This document shows, piece by piece, positions 9,645 to 17,540 of a stretch of 64,000 nt of DNA; positions within the stretch are counted from its first letter, which is position 1, and each line of letters starts with the position of its first letter. The notes under the pieces are model-generated. The model had not been told where the DNA came from. It saw only the letters and a list, made by a program, of their open reading frames with translations, and did no database searches. The stretch lies in NCBI RefSeq assembly GCF_016907975.1, contig NZ_JAFBCY010000003.1, positions 868,001 to 932,000 on the forward strand. Reading direction: 5' to 3'. This DNA comes from Methylopila capsulata. Its GTDB lineage: Bacteria; Pseudomonadota; Alphaproteobacteria; Rhizobiales; Methylopilaceae. The position numbers were made by a program, and so were the translations under genes.

Positions 9645-9676
9645 GCCTCACCCGCCCCGCGCCTCACCCGCCCCGC
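9645..9676. repeat. Tandem duplication of a 16-bp unit across the end of the HugZ-like gene
   Basis: The unit GCCTCACCCGCCCCGC occurs twice without interruption, at 9645-9660 and 9661-9676. The second copy contains the stop codon of the minus-strand HugZ-like gene (9664-9666), and the first copy lies just beyond it. It looks like a simple slippage duplication that leaves the protein end intact. Confidence 0.75.
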
Positions 9677-10413
9677 GCCTTGGCGACCAGCTCCACCAGC
9701 CGCTTGCGCACGTCGCCGGCCGTCGTCGCAGGCGCGCTGAACGGCAGGTAGGCGGCGCGGCCGTCGAGGGCGATCTCGCAGCCCAGCGGATCGACGCCCT
9801 CGAAGCGCCAGTCGCCGTCGGGCAGTTCCAGCAGCTTCGTGGCGTAGAGCCGGGTGGCGTCGGCATGGTCCTCGTTCATGTGCGCGACGATCCCCTCCTC
9901 CGCCGCGACCAGCCCTTCGGCGCCGGCGATGTCCGTCCGCAGCTCGACCCAGGACAGGTCGACGATGCGCCCGAAGCCGGCGACGAGGTGCGCGCCGCGG
10001 GGCTCCAGCCGGAGCATGTGGAAATCCGAGAACGTGAAATACATCGCCGATTCGGGATGCCGCGCGAGCCAGCGCGTCGTCTGCTGGGTCTTGTCGACCG
10101 CGACGCAGGCGCCGAACAGCGTGACGCGCGGATGGGCGAGAGGATCGCCGGCGCCGACGTCGGCGCAGAGCAGGCTGGCGCGGGGATCGCTCGCGAGATT
10201 GTGCGCGTGGCGGGCGAGATTGGACACGAGCAGCAGCGGCGCGCCGTCGGGCGCGGTCGCGAGCGCGACCAACGAAACGTAGGGAGCGCCGTCGGGGCCG
10301 AGCGTCGCCAGACTGGCGCGCCGGGAGGACCGGAGCAGCGCGCGCGCGACCCCGATCGGGTCGAAACCGGACCCGGCGGTGGGCTCCGGCGCGGCGGAGG
10401 CGGCTGTGGTCAT
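9664..10413 (-). CDS. HugZ-like haem-utilisation / pyridoxamine-phosphate-oxidase-fold protein
   Basis: A 249-residue protein with a split-barrel N-terminal domain: SLATLGPDGAPYVSLVALA, DPRASLLCAD, DPLAHPRVTLFG and YFTFSDFHMLRLEP. A C-terminal DUF2470-type domain follows, with IVAHMNEDHADA. This combination is that of the HugZ family, whose characterised members bind and break down haem. Many relatives have only been called pyridoxamine 5-phosphate oxidase-related, so the reaction is not settled by sequence alone. The gene is divergent from chvI across a 137-base region that holds an inverted repeat. No haem transporter gene is nearby. Confidence 0.8.
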   Translation of the reverse strand: MTTAASAAPEPTAGSGFDPIGVARALLRSSRRASLATLGPDGAPYVSLVALATAPDGAPLLLVSNLARHAHNLASDPRASLLCADVGAGDPLAHPRVTLFGACVAVDKTQQTTRWLARHPESAMYFTFSDFHMLRLEPRGAHLVAGFGRIVDLSWVELRTDIAGAEGLVAAEEGIVAHMNEDHADATRLYATKLLELPDGDWRFEGVDPLGCEIALDGRAAYLPFSAPATTAGDVRKRLVELVAKARGG

Positions 10414-10447
10414 CGGCGCTTCGCGCTCCTGTTACGGGAGGCGCCGA

Positions 10448-10507
10448 CCAAGTGGCGCCTTGACAATCAAGGTCAATCGGCGCGTCCGTCACATTTAAGC
10501 CACTTGG
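10448..10507. promoter_or_regulatory. Nested inverted repeats between the HugZ-like gene and chvI
   Basis: CCAAGTGGC at 10448-10456 is the exact complement of GCCACTTGG at 10499-10507, 42 bases apart, and both are followed or overlapped by GGCGCC. Inside lies a second palindrome, CCTTGA-caa-TCAAGG, at 10458-10472, which also contains a TTGACA that could be a -35 box. The site sits in the divergent promoter region, 44-103 bases before the chvI start. It may be an operator; which protein would bind it cannot be told from sequence. Confidence 0.4.
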
Positions 10508-10550
10508 CGCCGCTTCATGCGGCATGGGCTTTTCGACATATGACGGCGAC

Positions 10551-11261
10551 ATGCCAACCATCGCTTTGGTCGACGACGACCGCAACATCCTGACCTCGGT
10601 CTCCATCGCTCTCGAAGCGGAGGGGTACCGGATCCAGACCTACAACGACGGCGCCGCGGCCCTTGAAGGGCTGAAGACGTCGCCGCCGGACCTTGCGATC
10701 TTCGATATCAAGATGCCCCGCATGGACGGGATGGAGCTGCTGCGGCGGCTGCGCCAAAAGTCCGAGCTGCCGGTCATCTTCCTGACGTCGAAGGACGAGG
10801 AGATCGACGAGCTGTTCGGCCTCAAGATGGGCGCGGACGACTTCATCCGGAAGCCGTTCTCGCAGCGCCTGCTGGTGGAGCGCGTCAAGGCGGTGTTGCG
10901 CCGCGCGGCCGCGAAGGACCCGGCTGCGCCGGGCGCCATCGCCAAGGGTCCCGACAGCAAGGCGCTCGAGCGCGGCCTGCTAATGATGGACCCCGAGCGC
11001 CACACCTGCACCTGGAAGGGCGAGGCGGTGACGCTGACGGTCACCGAGTTCCTCATCCTGCAGGCGCTGGCGATGCGCCCCGGCGTGGTGAAGAGCCGCA
11101 ACGCCCTGATGGACGCGGCCTATGACGATCAGGTCTATGTGGACGACCGCACCATCGACAGCCACATCAAGCGGCTCCGCAAGAAGTTCAAGTCGACGGA
11201 CGACGACTTCGACATGATCGAGACGCTGTACGGCGTCGGATACCGCTTCAAGGAAATCTGA
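10551..11261 (+). CDS. chvI: ChvI response regulator (OmpR/PhoB family)
   Basis: A 236-residue regulator. The receiver domain begins [18 protein letters not shown] with the acidic pair Asp8/Asp9 and the acceptor Asp52 in [22 protein letters not shown] holds the conserved Lys. The C-terminal winged helix (about 140-236) ends with [10 protein letters not shown] and [10 protein letters not shown]. It is the partner of ChvG, encoded 38 bases downstream, and in rhizobia and relatives controls envelope, exopolysaccharide and acid responses. The ATG at 10551 matches the conserved ChvI start; an upstream in-frame ATG at 10524 would add nine unrelated residues. Confidence 0.95.
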   Translation: MPTIALVDDDRNILTSVSIALEAEGYRIQTYNDGAAALEGLKTSPPDLAIFDIKMPRMDGMELLRRLRQKSELPVIFLTSKDEEIDELFGLKMGADDFIRKPFSQRLLVERVKAVLRRAAAKDPAAPGAIAKGPDSKALERGLLMMDPERHTCTWKGEAVTLTVTEFLILQALAMRPGVVKSRNALMDAAYDDQVYVDDRTIDSHIKRLRKKFKSTDDDFDMIETLYGVGYRFKEI

Positions 11262-11299
11262 GCGGCGACCCTCCGGGCCGCGTTCGGACGGACAACGAA

Positions 11300-13093
11300 A
11301 TGAGCGTCGACGCGGAACGGCCGGACGAGATCGCGACGGTCGACGCCGACGACGACGCCGCGCGCCCCTCGCTGAAGGAGCGCGCCAAAGCCGCCTTGCT
11401 CGCGCTGCGGATGCTCGGCTTCTCCAGCCTGACGCGCCGCATCGTCATCCTGAACCTCGCCGGCCTCGTCGCGCTGCTGTCGGGCATCCTCTACCTCAAC
11501 CAGTTCCGGGCGGGGCTGATCGACGCCCGCGTGCAGAGCCTCCTGATCCAGGGCGAGATCATCGCCGGCGCGATCGCCTCCTCCGCCACCGTCGACACCA
11601 ACCAGCTCTACGTCGATCCGGACCGGCTGCTCGAGCTTCAGGCCGGGGAAAGCGCCTCGCCGAACGAGGAGGGGCTGACCAGCCTCGAATTTCCGATCAA
11701 CCCCGAACGGGTCGCGCCCGTGCTTCGCCGGCTCGTGACGCCCACCCGCACCCGGGCCCGCATCTACGACCGCGACGGCGCTCTGCTGCTCGATTCGCGT
11801 TCGCTCTACGCGCGCGGCGACATCCTGCGCTTCGACCTGCCGCCGCCCCAGACGCGGGAGCCCACGCTCATCGACCAGGCGGTCCGCACCGTGAAGCGGT
11901 GGTTCCGGCGCTCGGACCTGCCAATCTACGAGGAGATCGGGGCGTCCAACGGCCGGGCCTACCCCGAGGTCAAGCGCGCGATCTCCGGCACGCCGGAGAG
12001 CATCGTGCGCGTGAACGACAACGGCGAGATCATCGTCTCGGTCGCCGTGCCGATCCAGCGCTTCCGCGCCGTCACCGGCGTGCTGCTGCTCTCGACCCAG
12101 GGCGGCGACATCGACGCCATCGTGCAGGCCGAGCGCTTCGCGATCGTGCGCGTCTTCCTGGTGGCCGCCGCCGTCATGGTCGTGCTGTCGCTGCTGCTCG
12201 CAAGCACGATCGCGGGCCCCGTGCGCAAGCTCGCCGACGGGGCCGAGCGGGTGCGCAACGGCGTCCGGCGGCGCGCCGAGATCCCGGACTTCACCAACCG
12301 ATCCGACGAGATCGGCCATCTCTCAGGCGCGCTGCGCGACATGACCAACGCGCTCTACGCCCGGATGGAGGCGATCGAGCGCTTTGCGGCCGACGTCGCG
12401 CACGAGCTCAAGAACCCGCTCACGTCGCTCCGCTCGGCGGTGGAGACGCTTCCGCTCGCCCGCAACGACGACTCGCGTCAACGCCTGCTCGGCGTGATCG
12501 AGCACGACGTGCGGCGGCTCGACCGGCTCATCAGCGACATCTCCGACGCGAGCCGGCTCGACGCCGAACTCCAGCGTCAGGACACCGAGCCTGTGGACGT
12601 GGTGAAGCTGCTCTCCACCGTGATCGACATGCAGAACAGCGTCACCCGCGACGACGGGATCGCCGTCGCGCTGACCGTCGCCGACGCGGCCCAGGGCCGC
12701 GACGCCTATCTGGTGCTCGGCCACGATTCGCGGCTCGCGCAGGTCGTGACCAACCTGATCGACAACGCGCGCTCGTTCTCCCCCAAGGGCGCGACGGTGC
12801 GCGTGCTCTGCCGCCGCTCCAAGGCCTCGGTCGAGATCGTCGTCGAGGACAGCGGCCCCGGCATCCGGCCCGACGCCGTCGAGAAGATCTTCGAGCGCTT
12901 CTACACCGACCGGCCGGACCAGGGGTTCGGCCAGAACTCCGGCCTCGGCCTGTCGATCTCCCGGCAGATCGTCGAGGCGCACAACGGCCGCATCCGCGCC
13001 GAGAACCGCGTCCGCAAGCCCGTCAACGAGGGCGACGAGCACAAGATCCTGGGCGCGCGCTTCGTCGTGCGCCTGCCGGCGGCGCTGGCGTGA
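11300..13093 (+). CDS. chvG: ChvG sensor histidine kinase
   Basis: A 597-residue membrane kinase. The acidic N-terminal tail is followed by helix 1 (about 48-66), a periplasmic sensor region of about 210 residues containing YLNQFRAGLIDARVQSLLIQ, helix 2 (about 280-300), a HAMP region, and the HisKA domain with the phosphorylated His368 in DVAHELKNPLTSL. The ATPase part shows TNLIDNARSF, VEDSGPGI and NSGLGLSISRQI. In rhizobia the periplasmic part is held off by ExoR; exoR is not in the window. Its stop overlaps the hprK start (GTGA), tying envelope sensing to the PTS genes downstream. Confidence 0.95.
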   Translation: MSVDAERPDEIATVDADDDAARPSLKERAKAALLALRMLGFSSLTRRIVILNLAGLVALLSGILYLNQFRAGLIDARVQSLLIQGEIIAGAIASSATVDTNQLYVDPDRLLELQAGESASPNEEGLTSLEFPINPERVAPVLRRLVTPTRTRARIYDRDGALLLDSRSLYARGDILRFDLPPPQTREPTLIDQAVRTVKRWFRRSDLPIYEEIGASNGRAYPEVKRAISGTPESIVRVNDNGEIIVSVAVPIQRFRAVTGVLLLSTQGGDIDAIVQAERFAIVRVFLVAAAVMVVLSLLLASTIAGPVRKLADGAERVRNGVRRRAEIPDFTNRSDEIGHLSGALRDMTNALYARMEAIERFAADVAHELKNPLTSLRSAVETLPLARNDDSRQRLLGVIEHDVRRLDRLISDISDASRLDAELQRQDTEPVDVVKLLSTVIDMQNSVTRDDGIAVALTVADAAQGRDAYLVLGHDSRLAQVVTNLIDNARSFSPKGATVRVLCRRSKASVEIVVEDSGPGIRPDAVEKIFERFYTDRPDQGFGQNSGLGLSISRQIVEAHNGRIRAENRVRKPVNEGDEHKILGARFVVRLPAALA

Positions 13094-13686
13094 GCGCGCC
13101 CACGGTCCACGCCAGCGTCGTGGTGATCGACGAAGCTGGCGTTCTCATCCGCGGAGCCTCGGGCGCGGGCAAGACGACGCTCGCGCTCGCGCTGGTGCGC
13201 GAAGCCGCGCGCGACGGCCGGTTCGCGCGCCTCGTCGCCGACGATCGGGCGCGGCTGACGGCGGTCAACGGCCGCCTGGTCGCCGAGGCGCCGGAGGCAA
13301 TCGCGGGTCTCGCGGAGGTTCGGGGCCTCGGCGTCGTCGCGGAGGCCTGTTGTCCGGCGGCGATCGTGCGTCTGGTGGTCGATCTCGGCGCCGCCGGACC
13401 CCGCTCTCCCGAGGCGGCGGAGCTTCGCACTGCGGTAGAAGGCGTCACGCTTCCGCGACTTCAGGTCGCAGGAAATGGCTCCGGAGGCCTCGTGTTGGCG
13501 TGCCAGACTGTTTTTCGCATGCTGTCGCACGCGGGTTGTGGCGGCTCCGCACTTGCGTTCGCGCCGCAACATGAAAAACTGCCTCTTCCGGCGCCCTCGG
13601 CGCCTCTTTTCAGGTCGATCCGCGACGGCCAGCCGCGCGACGACCTCGACCCGGAGCGCAAACAAGCTTGCGCGGAGACTGCATGA
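13090..13686 (+). CDS. hprK: Short HPr kinase/phosphorylase
   Basis: A 198-residue protein, much shorter than the roughly 310-residue Gram-positive HprK because it consists only of the C-terminal catalytic domain, as is normal in alphaproteobacteria. The P-loop GASGAGKT is at residues 22-29 and the family signature appears as EVRGLGVV near residues 76-83. It phosphorylates and dephosphorylates HPr on serine. The GTG start at 13090 overlaps the chvG stop and its own stop overlaps the EIIA start (ATGA), so the three genes are probably coupled in translation. Confidence 0.9.
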   Translation: MSAPTVHASVVVIDEAGVLIRGASGAGKTTLALALVREAARDGRFARLVADDRARLTAVNGRLVAEAPEAIAGLAEVRGLGVVAEACCPAAIVRLVVDLGAAGPRSPEAAELRTAVEGVTLPRLQVAGNGSGGLVLACQTVFRMLSHAGCGGSALAFAPQHEKLPLPAPSAPLFRSIRDGQPRDDLDPERKQACAETA

Positions 13687-14084
13687 TAGGCCTCGTACTC
13701 GTAACCCATGGGCGGCTCGCCTGTGAGTTTCGTTCCGCGCTCGAGCACGTCGTCGGACCCCAGGGCCAGATCGCGACCATCACGATCGAGCCCGAGGACG
13801 ACATGGAGCTCCGTCGGGGCGACATCATCGCCGCGGTCCACGAGGTCGACACGGGAGACGGCGTCGCCGTCTTGACCGACATGTTCGGGGGAACCCCGTC
13901 CAATCTCGCGATCTCCTGCATGGAGGGCCGCAAGGTCGAGGTCATCGCCGGCATCAACCTGCCGATGCTGATCAAGCTCGCCAGCGTTCGCTCCGACCTT
14001 CCGCTTGACGCGGCGGTGGTCCAGGCGCAGGAGGCGGGGCGCAAGTACATCAACGTCGCGAGCCGTGTGCTCTCGGGCAAGTAG
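13683..14084 (+). CDS. PTS EIIA component, mannose family (regulatory PTS)
   Basis: A 133-residue protein with the EIIA-Man fold. The phosphorylatable His9 is in LVLVTHGRLA, and VLTDMFGGTPSNLA is the conserved central motif. No EIIB or membrane component of a mannose permease is encoded nearby, so, as in other alphaproteobacteria, it most likely serves in a regulatory phosphorelay with HPr rather than in sugar import. The ATG at 13683 overlaps the hprK stop; an upstream in-frame start at 13668 would lie inside hprK. Confidence 0.92.
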   Translation: MIGLVLVTHGRLACEFRSALEHVVGPQGQIATITIEPEDDMELRRGDIIAAVHEVDTGDGVAVLTDMFGGTPSNLAISCMEGRKVEVIAGINLPMLIKLASVRSDLPLDAAVVQAQEAGRKYINVASRVLSGK

Positions 14085-14128
14085 GCTTCTCCCTTTTCCA
14101 GAGTGTGATCGTCCAGGACGCCGCCGCA

Positions 14129-14419
14129 ATGATCGAGACGAGCGACAGCCGCGTTTCCTGCGAGCTCCCGATCATCAACAAGCGGGGTCTGCACGCGCGC
14201 GCCTCCGCGAAGTTCGTCCAGGTCGTCGAGAGGTTCACCGCGGACGTGCGCGTGAGCCGCGCCGGCGAGACGGTGGGCGGCACCTCGATCATGGGGCTGA
14301 TGATGCTGGCCGCGGCGCCCGGCACCACGATCCACGTCGAGGCCAAGGGCGCGGACGCGGAAGAGGCGATCGAGGCGATCGCCAGCCTCGTCGCGAACCG
14401 CTTCGGCGAGGACGAGTAG
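14129..14419 (+). CDS. ptsH: Phosphocarrier protein HPr
   Basis: A 96-residue HPr. His22 in NKRGLHARASAKFV corresponds to the His15 phosphorylation site, and Ser53 in GGTSIMGLMML corresponds to the Ser46 site used by HprK. It carries a phosphoryl group from enzyme I (not in the window) to the EIIA encoded 44 bases upstream. The ATG at 14129 is preferred over a GTG at 14105, since the eight extra residues are not part of the family. It ends three bases before the stop of cysW on the other strand, with no visible terminator between. Confidence 0.93.
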   Translation: MIETSDSRVSCELPIINKRGLHARASAKFVQVVERFTADVRVSRAGETVGGTSIMGLMMLAAAPGTTIHVEAKGADAEEAIEAIASLVANRFGEDE

Positions 14420-14422
14420 GCC

Positions 14423-15259
14423 TCAGCCGGTCCTGTCGGGGTCCATCCGCTCGACGATCAGTTTCGCCACGATGGTGAGCAGCGCGATGCCGGCGAGCAC
14501 GGTCGCCGCCGCGAAGGCGCCCGCCGCGTTGTAGTCCTGGTACAGCAGCTCGATCTGCAGCGGCAGCGTGTTGGTGACCCCGCGGATCGAGCCCGACACC
14601 ACCGACACCGCCCCGAACTCGCCCATCACCCGCGCGTTGGTCAGCACCGCGCCGTAGAGCAGCGCCCAGCGCACGTTGGGCAGCGTCACGCTCCAGAGCG
14701 TCCGCCAGCCCGAGGCGCCCAGCGACAGCGCCGCCTCCTCCTCGTCCGAGCCCTGCTGCTGCATCACCGGCAGGATTTCGCGCGCCACGAAGGGCGCGGT
14801 GACGAACAGGCTCGCCAGCACGATCGCGGGATAGGCGAACATCACCTTGATCCCGAGCGCGTCGAGCGTCGGGCCGAACCAGCCTTGCGCGCCGTAGACG
14901 AAGAGATAGGCGACGCCGGCGACGATCGGCGAGATCGAGAACGGCAGCTCCACCAGCGCCGTCAGCAGGCCCTTGCCGGGAAATTCGAACTTCGCGATCG
15001 CCCAGGCGGCCGCGATCCCGAAGGCGACGTTGACGGGAACCGCGACCAGCGCGGTCAAGACGGTGAGTCCGATCGCGTGGACGGTGTCGGGCGCGGCGAG
15101 GTTCGACAGGTAGACGCCGAGGCCCGCCTTGAAGGCCTCCACGAAGATGATCGCGAGCGGCCCGACGATCAGCAGCGCGGCGCCCAGCATGACGAGGGTG
15201 AGCAGAACGGGCCGAAAGACCGGCCCGTCGCCGACGCGGGAGCGACCCTTCGCGCTCAT
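14423..15259 (-). CDS. cysW: Sulfate/thiosulfate ABC transporter permease CysW
   Basis: A 278-residue inner-membrane permease with about six helices. Family markers are FPGKGLLTALVELPFSISP, the ABC-coupling loop EEEAALSLGASGWRTLWSVTLP and GEFGAVSVVSGSI. It forms the membrane channel with CysT and takes sulfate from the Sbp protein. The ATG at 15259 overlaps the cysT stop. The frame stays open upstream to 15985, but that part is a shadow of cysT. The ATPase gene cysA, often the next gene, is absent: cysW is followed directly by the convergent HPr gene. Confidence 0.93.
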   Translation of the reverse strand: MSAKGRSRVGDGPVFRPVLLTLVMLGAALLIVGPLAIIFVEAFKAGLGVYLSNLAAPDTVHAIGLTVLTALVAVPVNVAFGIAAAWAIAKFEFPGKGLLTALVELPFSISPIVAGVAYLFVYGAQGWFGPTLDALGIKVMFAYPAIVLASLFVTAPFVAREILPVMQQQGSDEEEAALSLGASGWRTLWSVTLPNVRWALLYGAVLTNARVMGEFGAVSVVSGSIRGVTNTLPLQIELLYQDYNAAGAFAAATVLAGIALLTIVAKLIVERMDPDRTG

Positions 15260-16080
15260 GACGCCGACCTCGTCCAGCGCAGGCTCCAGAGCTGGATGGC
15301 GTTGACCGCCAGCAGCATCAGGAAGGCCGCGCCGAGCATCACGGACGCGATCGCGGCGGCCGCGGGGTAGTCGTATTCCTCGAGCCGGATGAACACGAGC
15401 AGCGCCGCGATCTCGGTGCGGAACGGCTGGTTGCCGGCGATGAAGATCACCGCGCCGAACTCGCCGAGCGAGCGGGCGAAGGCGAGGCTGCATCCGGCGA
15501 GAAAGGCGGGGAAGATCGATGGGAAGATCACGCTTGCGAAGATCCGGGCCTGGCCGGCCCCGAGCGTCTCGGCCGCCTCCTCGACGTCCGCCGTCAGGTC
15601 CTCCAGCACGGGCTGGACGCTCCGCACCACGAAGGGCAGGCTGGTGAAGGTCATGGCCGCGACGATGCCGAGCGGGGCGTAGGCGACCTTGATCCCGAAC
15701 GGCTCCAGCAGCTGGCCGTACCAGCCGTTGCCGGCGAACAGCGCGGTGAGCGCGACGCCCGCGACCGCCGTCGGCAGCGCGAAGGGCACGTCGACCAGCG
15801 CGTCCAGAAGGCGTTTGCCGGGAAAGTCGTAGCGCACGAGCGCCCAGGCAAGGGCGAGGCCGAACACGGCGTTGATGGCGGTCGCGCCCAGCGCCGCGAG
15901 GACAGTGACGCGGAAGGCGGCGAGCGCGCGCTCGCCGGTCACCACCGTCACGAACCGGGCCCAGCCCAGGTCCGCGGCCTGCCACACGAGGGCGGCCAGC
16001 GGCAGCAGCACGATCACGCCGACGTACACGAGAGTGCAGCCCATCGCGAGGCGGAAGCCGGGGAGGATCGTGCGGGGCAT
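15256..16080 (-). CDS. cysT: Sulfate/thiosulfate ABC transporter permease CysT (CysU)
   Basis: A 274-residue membrane permease that pairs with CysW. It shows FPGKRLLDALVDVPFALPTAV after the second helix, the coupling loop DVEEAAETLGAGQARIFASV and SLGEFGAVIFIAGN. Six hydrophobic segments are evident. The start at 16080 is an ATG, and its stop overlaps the cysW start by four bases. It is separated from sbp by a 158-base gap that contains an inverted-repeat element, so whether the three genes form one transcript is not certain. Confidence 0.93.
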   Translation of the reverse strand: MPRTILPGFRLAMGCTLVYVGVIVLLPLAALVWQAADLGWARFVTVVTGERALAAFRVTVLAALGATAINAVFGLALAWALVRYDFPGKRLLDALVDVPFALPTAVAGVALTALFAGNGWYGQLLEPFGIKVAYAPLGIVAAMTFTSLPFVVRSVQPVLEDLTADVEEAAETLGAGQARIFASVIFPSIFPAFLAGCSLAFARSLGEFGAVIFIAGNQPFRTEIAALLVFIRLEEYDYPAAAAIASVMLGAAFLMLLAVNAIQLWSLRWTRSAS

Positions 16081-16109
16081 GCGGGCTCGAAGGCGCTGGA
16101 GACGAGGGG

Positions 16110-16219
16110 CGTCATCCCGGCCGGAGCGGCGTCAACCGCGCAGAGCCGGGATCGTCGGAGGAAAAGGCGCCAAGCCCCGATGGCGATCCCGGCACCCGCT
16201 TCGCGCGGCCGGGATGACG
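16110..16219. repeat. REP-like nested inverted repeat between sbp and cysT
   Basis: CGTCATCCCGGCC at 16110-16122 is the exact complement of GGCCGGGATGACG at 16207-16219. Within it GCCGGGATCG at 16145-16154 pairs with CGATCCCGGC at 16184-16193. The 110-base element could fold into a long, interrupted hairpin and fills most of the gap between two genes of one pathway. CGTCATCCCGGCC-type palindromes are common interspersed intergenic elements in Hyphomicrobiales. It may stabilise the 3 prime end of the sbp message. Confidence 0.75.
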
Positions 16220-16238
16220 TCCTTCCCCGCGCTAGCCT

Positions 16239-17249
16239 TTAGCGCCCCACGAACAGCTGGTCGAGCTTGCCGCCCGACGCGAAGTGGACCTCGTTCGCCT
16301 TCTTCCAGCCGCCGAACACGTCGTCGACCGTCAGGAGATCGACCTTCGGGAACTGCGCCGCGGTCGCAGCCGTCACCTTGGCGTCGCGCGGGCGGTTGTT
16401 GAACGAGGCGATGATCTCCTGCGCCTTGGGCGAGTACAGCCATTCGAGATAGCCGGTCGCGACCGCGCGGGTCCCGCGCTTTTCGACGACCTTGTCCACC
16501 ACCGAGACGGGGAAGTCCGCGAGCAGGCTGACCGGCGGCACGACCACGTCGACCTTGTCGGCCCCGTACTCCTTCTTCACCGCTGCCGTCTCCGCCTCGA
16601 AGGTCACCAGCACGTCGCCGATGCCGCGCTCCACGAAGGTGGTGGTGGCGCCGCGGCCGCCGGTGTCGAACACCGGCACGTTCGCCAGCAGCTTCTTCAC
16701 GAAGTCGTCCGCCTTGGCCTCGTCGCCGCCATAAGCCTTCAGCGCGAAGGCGTAGGCCGCGAGGTAGGTGTAGCGGGCGTTGCCCGACGTCTTGGGGTTC
16801 GGGAACACCACCTTGACGTCGGACCGGACGAGGTCGTCCCAGTTCTTGACGTTCTTCGGGTTGCCGGAGCGCACCACGAAGGCCGGCAGCGAGAAGTAGG
16901 GCGAAGCGCCGTTCGGCAGGCGCGTGCGCCAGTCGGAGGCCACCGCGCCCTTGTCGGCCAGGAACTGCACGTCGAGCTCCTGGTTGAACGTCACCACGTC
17001 GGCGTCGAGACCTTCGAGGATCGAACGCGCCTGCTTGGAGGTCCCCGCATGGCTCTGGTTGACGGTGACTTCGGCCCCCGACTTCGCCTTCCAGTCGGCG
17101 GCGAAGGCCGCGTTCAGCGCCACGTAGAGCTCGCGGCCCACATCGTAGGAGGCGTTGAGGATCGTGGTGGGCTCCGCGGCGCCGGCCGGCGCTGCGGCGA
17201 AGGCGGCGAGGCCGAGCGCGAGAGCGGCGCGGCGGAGGAAAGCGGCCAT
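16239..17249 (-). CDS. sbp: Periplasmic sulfate-binding protein
   Basis: A 336-residue secreted binding protein with a signal peptide at residues 1-24 (cleavage near APAGAA). The mature part starts with TILNASYDVGRELY, the usual Sbp opening, and has NQSHAGTSKQARSI and PNPKTSGNARYTYLAAY, which line the sulfate site. It delivers sulfate or thiosulfate to CysTW. The ATG at 17249 has TTGGAGCC about six bases before it; the upstream in-frame start at 17339 would put 30 residues ahead of the signal peptide. It is the first gene of the sulfate uptake group on this strand. Confidence 0.93.
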   Translation of the reverse strand: MAAFLRRAALALGLAAFAAAPAGAAEPTTILNASYDVGRELYVALNAAFAADWKAKSGAEVTVNQSHAGTSKQARSILEGLDADVVTFNQELDVQFLADKGAVASDWRTRLPNGASPYFSLPAFVVRSGNPKNVKNWDDLVRSDVKVVFPNPKTSGNARYTYLAAYAFALKAYGGDEAKADDFVKKLLANVPVFDTGGRGATTTFVERGIGDVLVTFEAETAAVKKEYGADKVDVVVPPVSLLADFPVSVVDKVVEKRGTRAVATGYLEWLYSPKAQEIIASFNNRPRDAKVTAATAAQFPKVDLLTVDDVFGGWKKANEVHFASGGKLDQLFVGR

Positions 17250-17540
17250 GACAGGCTCCAATGCAGGGCGCGCGGAGTGCGCCCGCGTGTGCGAGAGGGC
17301 CGTCGCGCGAGCATCGCCGCTGCGGCCAGGACGCCGCATATAGCAATCTACTGTTTAGATGTCGACTTTTCGTACAAAACCAATTTTTGAATGTTAATTT
17401 AAGTTGTAGGATTCGCCGGCGGCTCTGTTCGGCCGCCCGCGGGGCTTTCGGCGGTCCCCACCCGGATTGACGTCGCGCGGAAGAAGTCCGACATGCGGAA
17501 CGAAGCCGGCGGCGGACGCGCCGCGGCCCGAGGACGCGCG
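17250..17540. other. Divergent intergenic region between sbp and trpF
   Basis: This 291-base stretch contains no supported gene. Bases from about 17340 to 17410 are strikingly AT-rich compared with everything around, as expected for a promoter region serving sbp on the minus strand and trpF on the plus strand. I could not identify convincing -35/-10 pairs or a clear trp leader peptide or attenuator. Confidence 0.5.

Noticed and set aside
15260-15985. Longer CysW reading through cysT
   Set aside because: The upstream part is an out-of-frame shadow of cysT, and the true start overlaps the cysT stop.
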